Assembly: GCA_022828425.1 (NCBI GenBank)
Contig: CP094685.1
Coordinates: 186,001-250,000, forward strand
Length of the DNA: 64,000 nt
DNA from: Candidatus Thiothrix sulfatifontis
GTDB lineage: Bacteria > Pseudomonadota > Gammaproteobacteria > Thiotrichales > Thiotrichaceae
Direction of reading: 5' to 3'
Shown: positions 18,490 to 28,529 of the stretch, piece by piece
Position numbering within the stretch: position 1 is the stretch's first letter
Layout of the letters: each line of letters starts with the position of its first letter
The notes under the pieces: generated by a model
Told to the model about the DNA's origin: nothing
Seen by the model: the letters and a program-made list of their open reading frames with translations, nothing else
The model's database searches: none
Made by a program: the position numbers and the translations under genes

Positions 18490-19968
18490 TTACGCGAACT
18501 GGGCTGGCACTTGGGTGTGCCAGTCCGTCCATTGTTGGTACTGATGCGCAATGTTCAACATCCGCGCTTCCTCGAAATAATTGCCGACCAATTGCATCCC
18601 AACCGGCAAACCGTCTGCCGCAAAGCCGATGGGGAAAGTCATCCCCGGCAACCCTGCCAAACTGACCGGAATGGTGTACAAATCTTCGAGGTACATCGCA
18701 ATCGGGTCATCTTTTTTCGCACCGATACCGAAGGCGGTGGTCGGGCAAGACGGCCCCATGATCACATCCACATCCTTGAATGCAGCTTCAAAATCCTGTT
18801 TGATCAGCCGACGAACCTGCTGCGCTTTCAGATAATAGGCATCATAATACCCTGCGGAAAGTGCGTAAGTGCCGATCATAATGCGGCGTTTGACCTCATC
18901 GCCGAAGCCTTCCCAGCGGCTGCGCTCATACAAATCCATCAAATCTTTCGGATTGTCACAACGGTGTCCGAAACGTACCCCATCAAAACGCGACAGGTTG
19001 GAAGAACATTCAGCAGGTGCAACCACGTAATACACGGGTACGGCAAGGTGGCTGTTTGGTAAGGTTACTTCCTTGATAATCGCGCCCTTGGCTTGGAACT
19101 GCTTGATCGCACGGTCAATGACTGCTCCGACCTGCGCATCCAGCCCTTCCGCGAAAAACTCTTTCGGCAAACCAATCCGCAAGCCTTCCAACGAACCATT
19201 GAGATTGGCAGTGTAATCCGGCACCGGCAAATCGACGCTGGTGGAATCGCGGCTATCCAAGCCCGCAATAATATTCAGCGTAATCGCGCAATCTTCCGCC
19301 GATGGTGCCATCGGGCCGCACTGATCAAGGCTAGACGCAAACGCAATCATGCCGTAGCGCGAAATACGCCCGTAGGTCGGTTTGATCCCAGTGATATTGC
19401 AGAATGAAGCGGGCTGGCGAATCGAACCACCCGTATCCGTCCCCAACGTCATCGGAGCCAGCCGTGCCGCAATCGTTGCCGCACCGCCGCCCGAACTACC
19501 GCCCGGTACTTTGGTGGTATCCCAAGGATTACGCACATTCCCAAACGCCGAGGTTTCGTTGGAAGACCCCATCGCGAACTCATCCATATTGTTCTTGCCG
19601 AGCAAGACCCCGCCTGCCGCTTTGAGCTTTGCCGCGACGTGCGCGTCATACGGTGAGATGAAATTTGACAGCATATTAGAAGCGCACGTAGTCCGCACGC
19701 CTTCCGAACAGAACAAATCTTTGAGGGAATACGGCACACCCGCCATTGCACCCGTGAGTTCGCCCTTGCGGATGCGGTTGTCGATGGCCACGGCTTGCGC
19801 TTGAGCAGACTCGCGGGTGACAGTAATGTAGGCATTTAATTCAGGGTTGAAGCGTTCAATGCGGTCAAGATACGCATCGGTCGCTTCCATGACAGAAAAT
19901 TTGCCCGTATGCACCCCGTCGTGAATGCCCTTCAAGGACAGGGTATGGATGGAATCAGCCTGCGACAT
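18490..19968 (-). CDS. gatA: Aspartyl/glutamyl-tRNA amidotransferase subunit A
   Basis: GatA is the amidase subunit releasing ammonia from glutamine. The 492-residue product has the Ser-cisSer-Lys triad: lysine in [16 protein letters not shown], cis-serine and nucleophile serine in [20 protein letters not shown] and [18 protein letters not shown]. The C-terminal half has the amidase-signature continuation [16 protein letters not shown]. It is the first gene of the four-gene unit; the 123 bases upstream contain a GC-rich repeat and a hairpin and offer no obvious promoter, so part of the transcription could come from the large gene upstream on the same strand. Confidence 0.98.
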   Translation of the reverse strand: MSQADSIHTLSLKGIHDGVHTGKFSVMEATDAYLDRIERFNPELNAYITVTRESAQAQAVAIDNRIRKGELTGAMAGVPYSLKDLFCSEGVRTTCASNMLSNFISPYDAHVAAKLKAAGGVLLGKNNMDEFAMGSSNETSAFGNVRNPWDTTKVPGGSSGGGAATIAARLAPMTLGTDTGGSIRQPASFCNITGIKPTYGRISRYGMIAFASSLDQCGPMAPSAEDCAITLNIIAGLDSRDSTSVDLPVPDYTANLNGSLEGLRIGLPKEFFAEGLDAQVGAVIDRAIKQFQAKGAIIKEVTLPNSHLAVPVYYVVAPAECSSNLSRFDGVRFGHRCDNPKDLMDLYERSRWEGFGDEVKRRIMIGTYALSAGYYDAYYLKAQQVRRLIKQDFEAAFKDVDVIMGPSCPTTAFGIGAKKDDPIAMYLEDLYTIPVSLAGLPGMTFPIGFAADGLPVGMQLVGNYFEEARMLNIAHQYQQWTDWHTQVPAQFA

Positions 19969-19991
19969 GGTTTCTCCGTTTATGCCTTATT

Positions 19992-20029
19992 CCCCTCGCC
20001 CCTTGAGGGAGAGGGGCAGGGGTGAGGGG
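19992..20029. repeat. GC-rich imperfect inverted repeat (CCCTCACCCC-type element)
   Basis: The stretch reads CCCCTCGCCCCT, eight bases, then AGGGGC-AGGGGT-GAGGGG: the two arms are complementary apart from a 6-base insertion in the right arm. Elements of this composition are dispersed between genes in many gamma- and betaproteobacterial genomes. No second copy was seen in this window. It stands between gatA and the large secreted protein gene. Confidence 0.5.
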
Positions 20030-20037
20030 TAATCTAT

Positions 20038-20065
20038 AAGCGGCTTACTATAGTGTAAGCCGCTT
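20038..20065 (-). terminator. Perfect 11-bp hairpin after the large secreted protein gene
   Basis: AAGCGGCTTAC (20038-20048) and GTAAGCCGCTT (20055-20065) pair perfectly over a 6-base loop, 27 bases beyond the stop of the 1217-residue protein gene. There is no U run on either strand, so it is a processing or stability hairpin or a non-canonical terminator. Confidence 0.5.
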
Positions 20066-20091
20066 GCCGCTGGCAACCTGCGCAACAACAG

Positions 20092-23000
20092 TTAGAGCGG
20101 TGCATCCCCGCGAATAATATAATTGCCGCTAAAGCTGGCATTACCGGGATGCATCAAAATATTGCCCAACATCAAATTGATGTCATTATTCGGGCCGGTA
20201 TAAAGTGTAGTGCCATCCAGATTGAAATCGGTGGAATAATAACCCGGCAATCGAAACGCCGCATTCACATTAGTGTTTTCCGGCGCGACCAAAACGGCTC
20301 CCAATAACACACTGTTATCGCTACCCGGCCCACTCGCGATAATCGTATTGCTATTATTGGCATCTCCCGCCCACATCAATGCAACGCCCGAACTTTCCAA
20401 ACGTGCCCCAACACTGTCATACACTTTGGTAGTAAGTGCCGTAAAATCTACCGCCGCCGGTATCCCACGGCTAACACTGACAGGCTCTTTGGTCATTACC
20501 GCCAAATGATTACGGTGACGTATGGCGATGTAATACAGGCCGTCGTCTGCATTGGTAATTGGCAACACTTTGGAGCCAGTGGCGGCATCCACAATATCGC
20601 CATCACGTTGCAGCAAGCCCGCCGCTACCGCTACCCGCTTACCAGGGTCGAAGACATTGCGCAATTCCACCAATACCCAATCCACCGGCGCATCGCCTCC
20701 CGTTGCCGCTAACACCGCCGCCGATGCGGTTTCCGTTCCCTTGTAATCGAAAGGTGACACCATATCGGAAGAGGTTGCATAACCGAATGCTGTCTTCAAC
20801 TCCCCATAAGGTTGTAAGTGCGGCATTAACCCCAAACGGTGCAAATCCCCGCGCATCATTTTATCAGTGGATTTGTAAGCCCCTTGCAACCACGCCCGCA
20901 GACTCACATTGACGAAAGGTACATCATCAATATTGGTCACTTTGGCGGTTATGCTTTGCGTCGCACTCAAACCACCTGCATCTGTCGCACTGACCACTAC
21001 CGCATACGTATTGTTTTTGTCTGCATCCTTGGGAAGTTCATAATCGGGGGTCGCAATAAATTCCAGTAGTCCAGTCGCCGCATTAATTTTGAATAACGCC
21101 GCATCCGCACCGCCACTAATGCTATACGTCAAGGCTTCGCCATTGGGGTCGTTTGCTGTCGCCACCATGACCAAGGTTTTATTTTCCTCGACGTCTAAGC
21201 AGACACTGGCTGCCCCTGCATGACTGGTCATCACCGGCGGCAAATTTTCCAAAACATCCGTCACCACTAAATTAAGGGTTTGTGTCACCTGCTGTGTGCC
21301 ATCACTGGCGGTCACTGTGACCACGTAGATATTATCTTTATTGCTATCTTGCGGTTTCTCATAATCGGGCGCTACCGCAAAACTGAGCGTGCCGCCACTG
21401 CTGATCTGGAATAACGCCGCATCCGCGCCACCGCTAATGCTGTAGGTAATCGCATCATCGTCTGCATCGGTAGCCGTCACAATCGTTGCTATCTTTTGAT
21501 TTTCTTCCACACTCAAGGTAGCGCTCACGCCACCACCATCACTAATAATTTTGGGTGCAGCGTTTTCCACGCTATCCGTTACGGTGACGAATAACAATTG
21601 TGTGGTTTCAAACACGCCATCCGTCGCAATCACCGTTAAAATATAGATATTATCCTGATTGGCATCTTTAGGCGTTTCATAATCCGGCGCTTTGATGAAG
21701 GCTAATTTGCCGCTATTGGTATTAATTTGAAACAGCCCGTCATCCGCGCCCGTCGATAAACGGTAGGTAACGGTGTCACCATCGGCATCCGTGGCGGTCA
21801 CAGTCGTCACCGCTTGCTGATTTTCAGGCACGCTGATGTTCGCAGTGGCTTTGCCACCGTTGCTGGTAATGAGCGGCGGTTTGCCTTCTTGCACATTGAG
21901 GATTTGCACGCGGATAGTTTGTGTGTCGCTTAACACGCTGTCACTACCCCTGACCTCCACTTCATAAGTGTTGTCACGGTTGGCATCTTGCGGCTTTTCG
22001 TAATCCGGGGCGCTGATAAAACTTAACCTGCCGGTACTGGCGGTAATTTTAAATAAGTTGGCATCCACGCCACCAACGATATCAAAGGTTACATAATCGC
22101 CATCAGGGTCAGTTGCGGTGACTTTAGTTACCGCTGTTACATTTTCATCCAAGCTAAGCGTCGCGCTGGTACCGCCGCCATTGCTGGTAATGTGTGGCGC
22201 AGCATTTTCACCCGCATCCAGCACTTGCACCGTTAATGCTTGGGTATCGGTTAAACTGCCATCACTCGCCGTCACTACCGCTTCGTACTTGTTGTTTTTA
22301 TCCGCATCAATGGGGTATTCATAATCGGGCGGCGTGATAAAAGACAGCGCCCCCGTCGTCGGATTTAGCGCAAAGCGGGCGGCATCCGCACCACTCATGC
22401 TATAGCTGATGGAACTGCCTTCTGAGTCGGTGGCTTTCACCGTAGTGACGACTGTTTGCCCCTCGGAAACAGACAGGGCGGCACTTGCACCCCCGCCATT
22501 ACTGCTGATGACAGGCGGCTGATTCGCAGGCTTATCCACCGGATACAAAGTGACATCAGCGGTGTCATCTTCACTCGGTCGACTGGCGCGGTTAAAAGGC
22601 GTCGAATCGGGATCTTCATTGAACGCAAAGGTAATTTCCCCGTCAACGCGATAACTGCTCGCCGTCCCCACCCGGGCACGAATTTTCAAGGTTTTAGAAC
22701 CGTTCGCCGGAACCGCATCCGCGTCCCATACGCCGCTGCCAGCATTGTAACGCCCGCCCGAATCATCGCTGACCCACGTCAACCCAACCGGCCATTCCAA
22801 ACCCACCTGCACCAAATTCGTCGCCGTTGCCGTGGCATTTTTCAGGGTATAACTCAGTTCTATTTCGCTGTTCCACGCCGGATTCGCGGTATTCACCGCC
22901 GCCTGCAAAGACAAATCCACGGGTGTGGATTGGGTGCTCGTTAGCCACTTAAAAAATGCCCCAGAGTCATACGCCGGGTCGCCCGCATCCGCCAACGCCA

Positions 23001-23745
23001 GTTTAACACGGTAAGCTTGCCCCGGCGTCAGACCGCCTAATGACGCGGTAAGGGGACGCGTGTAACCGTCCAATTGCGTTGAGGGGCTGCCGCCGCCATT
23101 GCCGTTATCCACAAAGTAAGCGACATTGTTCAAATTGCAAGCCGCGCCATCCGCACTCGCACCGGGCGCACCGGCATTAACGTTATTCACCGCGATGGCA
23201 TCGCCAGTATCTGGCAAAAAGGCGGCATTCTGTGTTCCCGATAAGCCAGGGCCGGAAACAAACAAACCGAAGGCATCGTTGAAACTGCTGCACACGTATT
23301 CAGGATACTCGTCCGAACCAAACGCAAACACGAAGTTAAGCCGATCGCCCAGCGGGGTGATGTCAAATTCAATAATCGCGGGGTCGTATTTGGCCTTAGC
23401 GCTGATTTTGCCAAGATCGGGGTCAAGGTACTGCACTTTAGTGTTGTGCGAGTAAGCTGCACCGTTGTTTGGGGCTTGAATACTAGCGAGATTCCCCGTA
23501 TTCAAAAACACACCACTTTTCACCCCCCAAACGTCGCCGCCGTTGCTGAAAACGCCGTACTGTTGGGCGACACCGCGTGCAATCGAAAGGTTAGTGACGG
23601 ATAAGCCGGGTCCATCCAGAAAACTGGTGATGTCAGCGGTACTGGCGTTAGCGTTGTAGGTGGGTGCGGCGTGCACCAATGTGCCATAGGCAAGCATTAA
23701 CGCAATACCCAATGACGTGAGTCGATTGTGTCTCATAGTGTTCAT
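20092..23745 (-). CDS. Secreted choice-of-anchor L / cadherin-repeat protein
   Basis: A 1217-residue exported protein. Order seen: signal peptide (cut near HAAP, about residue 27); a choice-of-anchor L domain to about 270 (FVFAFGSDEYPEYVCSSFND, then GGLTPGQAYRVKLALADAGD); a DUF11-like beta domain (about 275-400); five cadherin-like repeats of about 100 residues, each with PP/AP-x-I-x-S-x-GG, a -TATD- strand, DYE-P-x-D-x-NNxY and a final -VTVTASDG- strand (about 408-930); and a C-terminal beta region to 1217 with GDANNSNTI and ending NYIIRGDAPL. The repeats carry the D-x-D and D-x-N-x-D type residues used to bind calcium. Likely a surface adhesin or matrix protein. The start could also be the ATG three codons later. 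Confidence 0.85.
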   Translation of the reverse strand: MNTMRHNRLTSLGIALMLAYGTLVHAAPTYNANASTADITSFLDGPGLSVTNLSIARGVAQQYGVFSNGGDVWGVKSGVFLNTGNLASIQAPNNGAAYSHNTKVQYLDPDLGKISAKAKYDPAIIEFDITPLGDRLNFVFAFGSDEYPEYVCSSFNDAFGLFVSGPGLSGTQNAAFLPDTGDAIAVNNVNAGAPGASADGAACNLNNVAYFVDNGNGGGSPSTQLDGYTRPLTASLGGLTPGQAYRVKLALADAGDPAYDSGAFFKWLTSTQSTPVDLSLQAAVNTANPAWNSEIELSYTLKNATATATNLVQVGLEWPVGLTWVSDDSGGRYNAGSGVWDADAVPANGSKTLKIRARVGTASSYRVDGEITFAFNEDPDSTPFNRASRPSEDDTADVTLYPVDKPANQPPVISSNGGGASAALSVSEGQTVVTTVKATDSEGSSISYSMSGADAARFALNPTTGALSFITPPDYEYPIDADKNNKYEAVVTASDGSLTDTQALTVQVLDAGENAAPHITSNGGGTSATLSLDENVTAVTKVTATDPDGDYVTFDIVGGVDANLFKITASTGRLSFISAPDYEKPQDANRDNTYEVEVRGSDSVLSDTQTIRVQILNVQEGKPPLITSNGGKATANISVPENQQAVTTVTATDADGDTVTYRLSTGADDGLFQINTNSGKLAFIKAPDYETPKDANQDNIYILTVIATDGVFETTQLLFVTVTDSVENAAPKIISDGGGVSATLSVEENQKIATIVTATDADDDAITYSISGGADAALFQISSGGTLSFAVAPDYEKPQDSNKDNIYVVTVTASDGTQQVTQTLNLVVTDVLENLPPVMTSHAGAASVCLDVEENKTLVMVATANDPNGEALTYSISGGADAALFKINAATGLLEFIATPDYELPKDADKNNTYAVVVSATDAGGLSATQSITAKVTNIDDVPFVNVSLRAWLQGAYKSTDKMMRGDLHRLGLMPHLQPYGELKTAFGYATSSDMVSPFDYKGTETASAAVLAATGGDAPVDWVLVELRNVFDPGKRVAVAAGLLQRDGDIVDAATGSKVLPITNADDGLYYIAIRHRNHLAVMTKEPVSVSRGIPAAVDFTALTTKVYDSVGARLESSGVALMWAGDANNSNTIIASGPGSDNSVLLGAVLVAPENTNVNAAFRLPGYYSTDFNLDGTTLYTGPNNDINLMLGNILMHPGNASFSGNYIIRGDAPL

Positions 23746-23955
23746 AGCCCCAGCGCTCTTGTCTTTATTGTTGGTTAAGCTTGTTATTTTGATACGTAGC
23801 TTACAAATTCAATCATAGCCAATAAACAAAACCAATTCTATAAGTTTCTCCACTTATCCGATTGTACCGTTCACGCCTTCACGCCCCCCACTACTAGCCT
23901 CATAATGCCAGTTACTCCACAAACCCATAATGACAATAAAACCAAGGGTGTTTAC

Positions 23956-25089
23956 ATGATTTCATGTCGTCTAGCGACTACCATTCTCGTGGGCGTGCTC
24001 ACCAGTGCGGCTATACCAACTCACGCCAACCCGCCCATTTGGGAGTCGTGGTCACAGCCCCCACCCCCACGCGGTGAGTTTGCACCCAGTCGTGCAGGCA
24101 TTTGGCAACCACGGCTGCAACTGGCGACCTATTCCCAGCCAAGTGCTGCAATTAGCCCGGTTGAAGCGGGATTACGCGACCTCGCCCGCTCACTCGAAGG
24201 CAAAGGCCTGTGGGAACGTCAAGCCCCTTTAGGCAGCAATATCGCCACTAAAACCTTGCTGGAAACCATCCAGCAATTGCTTTATTGGCGCGGTGATTTG
24301 TTTCCGGCGACACTCCGGCAGCAATTTGAGCTGATCCCGCTCACGGCTCAGCAAACACAAGCCGGGCAATTCACGGGTTACTACACCCCCATTTTAACCG
24401 GAAGCCGCACGCGTACCGCGCAATTCAGAGTGCCGGTATTCGGCATACCCAACGGCAAGCTCAGCCGCTTAAGTCATGCCGAAATTGCAGGCGGCGCTTT
24501 AGCCAACCAAGGCTTAGAAGTGGCTTGGGTAGCCGACCCTTACCTGCTTTATATGGCGCAGGTACAAGGTTCTGCGGAAATTCACTTCACGGATGGCAGT
24601 ACCAGCACTTTGGATTATGCCGGTGACAATGGCAAAGACTTCCGCCCCGTCTCCACGTATCTGCAAGCCAAAGGCTACAATATTGGCAAGCTGACCCACG
24701 AAAATATCGGGCGTTGGTTACGTGAGCACCCACAGATTATGCGTGAAGCCCTGTTAAACAATCCGCGTTATATCTTTTTCCATGAGACCCAAGGCTTGCC
24801 AAAAACCGCCTCAGGAATGCCCGTGATCCCCGGTCATACTGTCGCGGTGGATAGCCGCTACATCCCGCACGGTTCCGTATTACTCGCCGAATTACCGCGC
24901 GTGAACAGTCAGGGGCAAAAGGTAAACGGCACGGAATGGCGGCTTCTGTTTGCGCAAGATCATGGCCGCGCGATTCAAGGCAAAGGGCGTTTTGACCTCT
25001 ACACCGGCGTTGGGCATACCGCAGAATCTGCCGCGTATGCCTTATCGGGAATGCACCGCGCCTTTTTGGTCGTGCGCAAATCCGGCTGA
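23956..25089 (+). CDS. mltA: Membrane-bound lytic murein transglycosylase A
   Basis: MltA cleaves peptidoglycan glycan strands with formation of 1,6-anhydro ends. Visible blocks are AGQFTGYYTPILTGSRTRTA and NQGLEVAWVADPYLLYMAQV of the MltA domain, and the C-terminal 3D domain with RYIPHGSVLLAEL, FAQDHGRAIQGKGRFDLYTG (catalytic aspartate region) and GHTAESAAYALSG. The N-terminus after ATG 23956 is a plain Sec signal (ILVGVLTSAAIPTHA) without a lipobox cysteine, so this copy is probably periplasmic and not anchored by lipid as in E. coli. An in-frame upstream start at 23905 lacks signal character. The gene is divergent from the cadherin protein gene. Its products feed AmgK-MurU recycling. Confidence 0.9.
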   Translation: MISCRLATTILVGVLTSAAIPTHANPPIWESWSQPPPPRGEFAPSRAGIWQPRLQLATYSQPSAAISPVEAGLRDLARSLEGKGLWERQAPLGSNIATKTLLETIQQLLYWRGDLFPATLRQQFELIPLTAQQTQAGQFTGYYTPILTGSRTRTAQFRVPVFGIPNGKLSRLSHAEIAGGALANQGLEVAWVADPYLLYMAQVQGSAEIHFTDGSTSTLDYAGDNGKDFRPVSTYLQAKGYNIGKLTHENIGRWLREHPQIMREALLNNPRYIFFHETQGLPKTASGMPVIPGHTVAVDSRYIPHGSVLLAELPRVNSQGQKVNGTEWRLLFAQDHGRAIQGKGRFDLYTGVGHTAESAAYALSGMHRAFLVVRKSG

Positions 25090-25246
25090 GCACCGCTAAA
25101 ATGCTGTGGCATTCTGTACTTTTGGCTAATTTAGCTTTGCGTGACAATAACCGAAAAATCGTGCACCATGAGTAATCTTTATTGCGCGGTTGAATGAACT
25201 GAATCGGCAATTTTGACATCCAAGGCTATACTAAGCAGAATAAATT

Positions 25247-26536
25247 ATGGATTTAGACACAGGGTTTTCATTTATGTTGGGTTATATTGACTGGATTATT
25301 ATTCTGGTTGCGCTACTCGCCGCTATCGGGGCTGTATTGTTGCTACTGCCGCAAACAAACAGCAAAGAAACCCAAGAGCTGCGGGTTATCCGCCTGCAAG
25401 CCGAAGCTGACCGCAAAAAAGTCGCCGATGTGCTCGACGTGACCCAAAATGGCGTACAAGATGCCGAGCAGCTACTGAGCAAACTCAAATCGCAAGTCGA
25501 ACAAACCACGCGCACCTACGAAGCCAGCCAAGCCCGTGCTGAACAAGCCGAACGCATTATTGAACGTGTCACCACGGCTGAACAAGAAATTCGCGACATT
25601 TCCAGTCAGCTCGGCGACCGTTTGCAACACCTGCAAAGTTACTGGGACGAACAACTGGGCGATTCGGTGGAAAGCGTCAAACGCATTCGCAGCAAATTGC
25701 ACGAAGGTCTCACCCAGGTCGATGACAGCTTGGTGCGGTTGCGCGAACAAGAAAAAATGGCGCAAGGCTTTACCCGCCGTTTGATCGAACATCACCACGA
25801 ACAGGCCAATAACCAGCAAGAAAATGCACGGCTTTCCGCTGAAGTTCACAACCGTTTGGAAACCATGCTCAAAGAATCCAGCCACTTACTCGAACAAATG
25901 CAACGCTACCAACACGATGCTGACAATGTATTCCTGAAATTCAATACCGAAATGGAAGGGCTGGAAACCCAAGCCAGCGAACGTTTCAGCACCCTGTTCC
26001 AAACCACCGATTTAGCACGCCACGAACTCAGCTCTGGTCTGGAAGAAAGCCGCAAACACGTCGAAACCATGCGCCGCCGCGAAGAACAAAGCAACGACCT
26101 CAGCCGCCGCATTCACCAACAATTCGAGCAAATCGACCACATCCGCGTCGAGCGCATCGCCAAAACCTTGGACTTGACCGAACAAATGTCCACCGATTTG
26201 CACAAAGGCATGGAAAATGCCCGCGACCTGCTGTTCTCACTCGAAGTAGCCGTGCAACACGTCACTGCCAGTTTAGACAGCAAACCGTCCAGCCCCCGTG
26301 TTGCACCCGCCCCTGCACCAGAACACAGCGACGAACCCACCCCGCTCAAATTGGTCACAACACCCTCAGACGCCTCAAATACCGATGACATGAACATTGA
26401 TGTGACGGATGAAGCAACCTCGCTTGACGATAACGAAGTCAGCAACCTCGCAGAAATCGGCAATCTGAAACCCATTAAAATCGTAGAAGACGAGCCAACG
26501 CCACACAATTTACTGGCGCTGCGGGCGTACCGCTAA
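25247..26536 (+). CDS. Membrane-anchored coiled-coil protein of unknown function
   Basis: A 429-residue protein with one N-terminal membrane helix (about 14-35: WIIILVALLAAIGAVLLLL), then about 290 residues of nearly continuous coiled coil rich in E, Q, R and L with regular heptads (for instance AEQAERIIERVTTAEQEIRD), and an acidic, proline-rich C-terminal tail (about 335-429). It resembles the architecture of RmuC or methyl-accepting proteins but lacks the RmuC nuclease domain and a chemotaxis hairpin tip. ATG 25247 and ATG 25274 are both possible starts; neither has a strong ribosome-binding site. TTGACA at 25213-25218 may be a -35 box. It ends 7 bases before the convergent ABC exporter gene. 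Function unknown. Confidence 0.75.
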   Translation: MDLDTGFSFMLGYIDWIIILVALLAAIGAVLLLLPQTNSKETQELRVIRLQAEADRKKVADVLDVTQNGVQDAEQLLSKLKSQVEQTTRTYEASQARAEQAERIIERVTTAEQEIRDISSQLGDRLQHLQSYWDEQLGDSVESVKRIRSKLHEGLTQVDDSLVRLREQEKMAQGFTRRLIEHHHEQANNQQENARLSAEVHNRLETMLKESSHLLEQMQRYQHDADNVFLKFNTEMEGLETQASERFSTLFQTTDLARHELSSGLEESRKHVETMRRREEQSNDLSRRIHQQFEQIDHIRVERIAKTLDLTEQMSTDLHKGMENARDLLFSLEVAVQHVTASLDSKPSSPRVAPAPAPEHSDEPTPLKLVTTPSDASNTDDMNIDVTDEATSLDDNEVSNLAEIGNLKPIKIVEDEPTPHNLLALRAYR

Positions 26537-26543
26537 AGCCGCT

Positions 26544-28325
26544 TCACTCTTTTTCATGCAATTGTAATTCCCACATCCGCTGGTACTGCCCGTGCAGTGC
26601 CAGCAACTCCGCATGAGTCCCCTGCTCCACCACCTGCCCTTTATCCAGCACCAAAATCCGATCCGCATCCACGATCGTCGATAAACGGTGCGCAATCATC
26701 AACGTGGTATGCCGCCCCGCCACTTCATGCAAAGTTTGCTGAATCGCCTGCTCCGTCGCACTGTCCAGCGAAGACGTTGCTTCATCGAAAATCAAAATCG
26801 GGGGTTGTTTCAGAATCGCCCGCGCAATCGCCACGCGCTGCTTTTCACCGCCGGATAATTTCAAACCACGTTCACCGACCACGGTTTCCCAGCCATCCGG
26901 CAAACTCTCGATGAACGTGCGGATTTGCGCCATGTCAGCGGCGCGTTCAATCTCCGCTTGGGTCGCTTGCGCATTGCCGTATTGCAGGTTGTAACGAATC
27001 GTATCGTTAAACAGCACGGTATCTTGCGGCACAATCCCAATCGCTTTGCGCAAACTGGCTTGCGACACGTGCGCAATATCCTGCCCGTCAATCAGCACGC
27101 GCCCGCCCGTCACGTCGTAAAAACGGTAAATCAAACGCGATAACGTCGACTTCCCCGCGCCGCTGTGCCCCACTACCGCGAGTTTTGTTCCGGCAGGCAC
27201 GCTAAAACTCACCCCGCGCAAGATTTGGCGTTCCGCCTGATAACCGAAATCAACGTGCTCAAAACGGATTTCACCCTGCGTTACCTGCAATTCGGGCGCG
27301 TTTGGTGCATCGCGGACTTCCTGCGGGGTTTCCAGCAAGCGAAATACCATATCCATATCCGCCAGCGTGTATTTCACTTGCCGATACACAATCCCCAAAG
27401 CCCCCAATGGCAAAAACAATTGCAGCATAAACGCATTCACCATCACCAAATCGCCAATGCTCATGGTGCCGTTGACCACGCTATTCGCCGCCAAAAACAT
27501 AATAATGGTAACGCCAATCGCAATAATCGACGACTGCCCGAAATTCAGCAATGACATCGAGGTTTGGCTTTTTACCGCCACGTCCTCCCACTGCGCAAGC
27601 GTGTGGTCGTAGCGGCTCAGCTCCAATTTTTCATTATTAAAATATTTAACGGTCTCGTAATTGATCAAACTGTCTATCGCTTGATTGCTGGATTGCGAAT
27701 CCAAACGGTTCATTTCATGGCGATGATCCATGCGCCACTCGGTGATTTTGACCGTAAAAATCACGTACACTGCCACCGTCGCAAACGTCACCAACGCAAA
27801 TACCGGCGCATAATTCCCCAATAAAATAAATGCCACCAAGGTAAATTCCACCGCAATCGGAATAATGCTGAACACCATGAAATTCATCAGCGTGCTTACC
27901 GATGACGTGCCACGTTCCAAATCGCGGCTGATTGCGCCGGTTTTGCGTTCGAGGTGAAACCGCAACGACAAATTATGCAAATGTTCCAACACCCGCCCCG
28001 ACATTTTGCGCATCGCGTGGTAACGCACTCGCGCAAACACCGTATCGCGCAATTCATTGAACAGCGCACTCGCCAGCCGCAACGCCCCATACCCCAGCAG
28101 CAATATCACCGGCAATACCAACACCTGTTCCGGCTTGCCCTGTAAGGCATCCACAATATCCTTGAGAAACAGCGGCACCCCCACATTTGCCACTTTCGAG
28201 GCAATCAGGCACGCCAACGCAAACAAGGCTCGCCCCCGGTATTCCCACAAAAACGGCAACACGGACTTGAGATTGTGCCAATCACGGCGATTATTATCAG
28301 GGCGTTCGGTACGGCTAGGCATCAT
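26544..28325 (-). CDS. Atm1/HMT1-type ABC exporter (permease-ATPase fusion)
   Basis: A 593-residue half-transporter: six membrane helices (about 25-310) followed by the ATPase domain. Seen are the Walker A GHSGAGKSTLSRLIYRF, the Q loop GIVPQDTVLFNDTIRYNL, the signature LSGGEKQRVAIARAIL, Walker B PPILIFDEATSSLDSATEQ and the switch histidine in MIAHRLSTI. The membrane part has LRFHLERKTGAISRDLERGT and the NYETVKYFNNEKLE segment characteristic of the Atm1/ABCB7 group, which exports glutathione-linked sulfur or metal conjugates. In a sulfur-oxidising host this is a plausible link to persulfide or heavy-metal handling, but the substrate is inferred from the family only. Confidence 0.9.
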   Translation of the reverse strand: MMPSRTERPDNNRRDWHNLKSVLPFLWEYRGRALFALACLIASKVANVGVPLFLKDIVDALQGKPEQVLVLPVILLLGYGALRLASALFNELRDTVFARVRYHAMRKMSGRVLEHLHNLSLRFHLERKTGAISRDLERGTSSVSTLMNFMVFSIIPIAVEFTLVAFILLGNYAPVFALVTFATVAVYVIFTVKITEWRMDHRHEMNRLDSQSSNQAIDSLINYETVKYFNNEKLELSRYDHTLAQWEDVAVKSQTSMSLLNFGQSSIIAIGVTIIMFLAANSVVNGTMSIGDLVMVNAFMLQLFLPLGALGIVYRQVKYTLADMDMVFRLLETPQEVRDAPNAPELQVTQGEIRFEHVDFGYQAERQILRGVSFSVPAGTKLAVVGHSGAGKSTLSRLIYRFYDVTGGRVLIDGQDIAHVSQASLRKAIGIVPQDTVLFNDTIRYNLQYGNAQATQAEIERAADMAQIRTFIESLPDGWETVVGERGLKLSGGEKQRVAIARAILKQPPILIFDEATSSLDSATEQAIQQTLHEVAGRHTTLMIAHRLSTIVDADRILVLDKGQVVEQGTHAELLALHGQYQRMWELQLHEKE

Positions 28326-28529
28326 AAAATCATCGGTTAGGTAGTAAAAGTGCAGCCGACATGATACTCCACCCTTGCCAACCTGTACTGTGTGAAATCA
28401 CGCGATCCATGCGCCATTTCACGCAAATCGACTGGCGCATCAAGGATAATTAATTTGAAAATCAAACGGTTAATGATTGGCACGGTGATTGCTCTGTGAC
28501 TTCCAACAAAAATTTCAGAAGGTTTCCCT

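Noticed and set aside
25099-25112. AATGC/GCATT hairpin after mltA as terminator
   Set aside because: Five-base stem with no adjacent T run; too weak to call.
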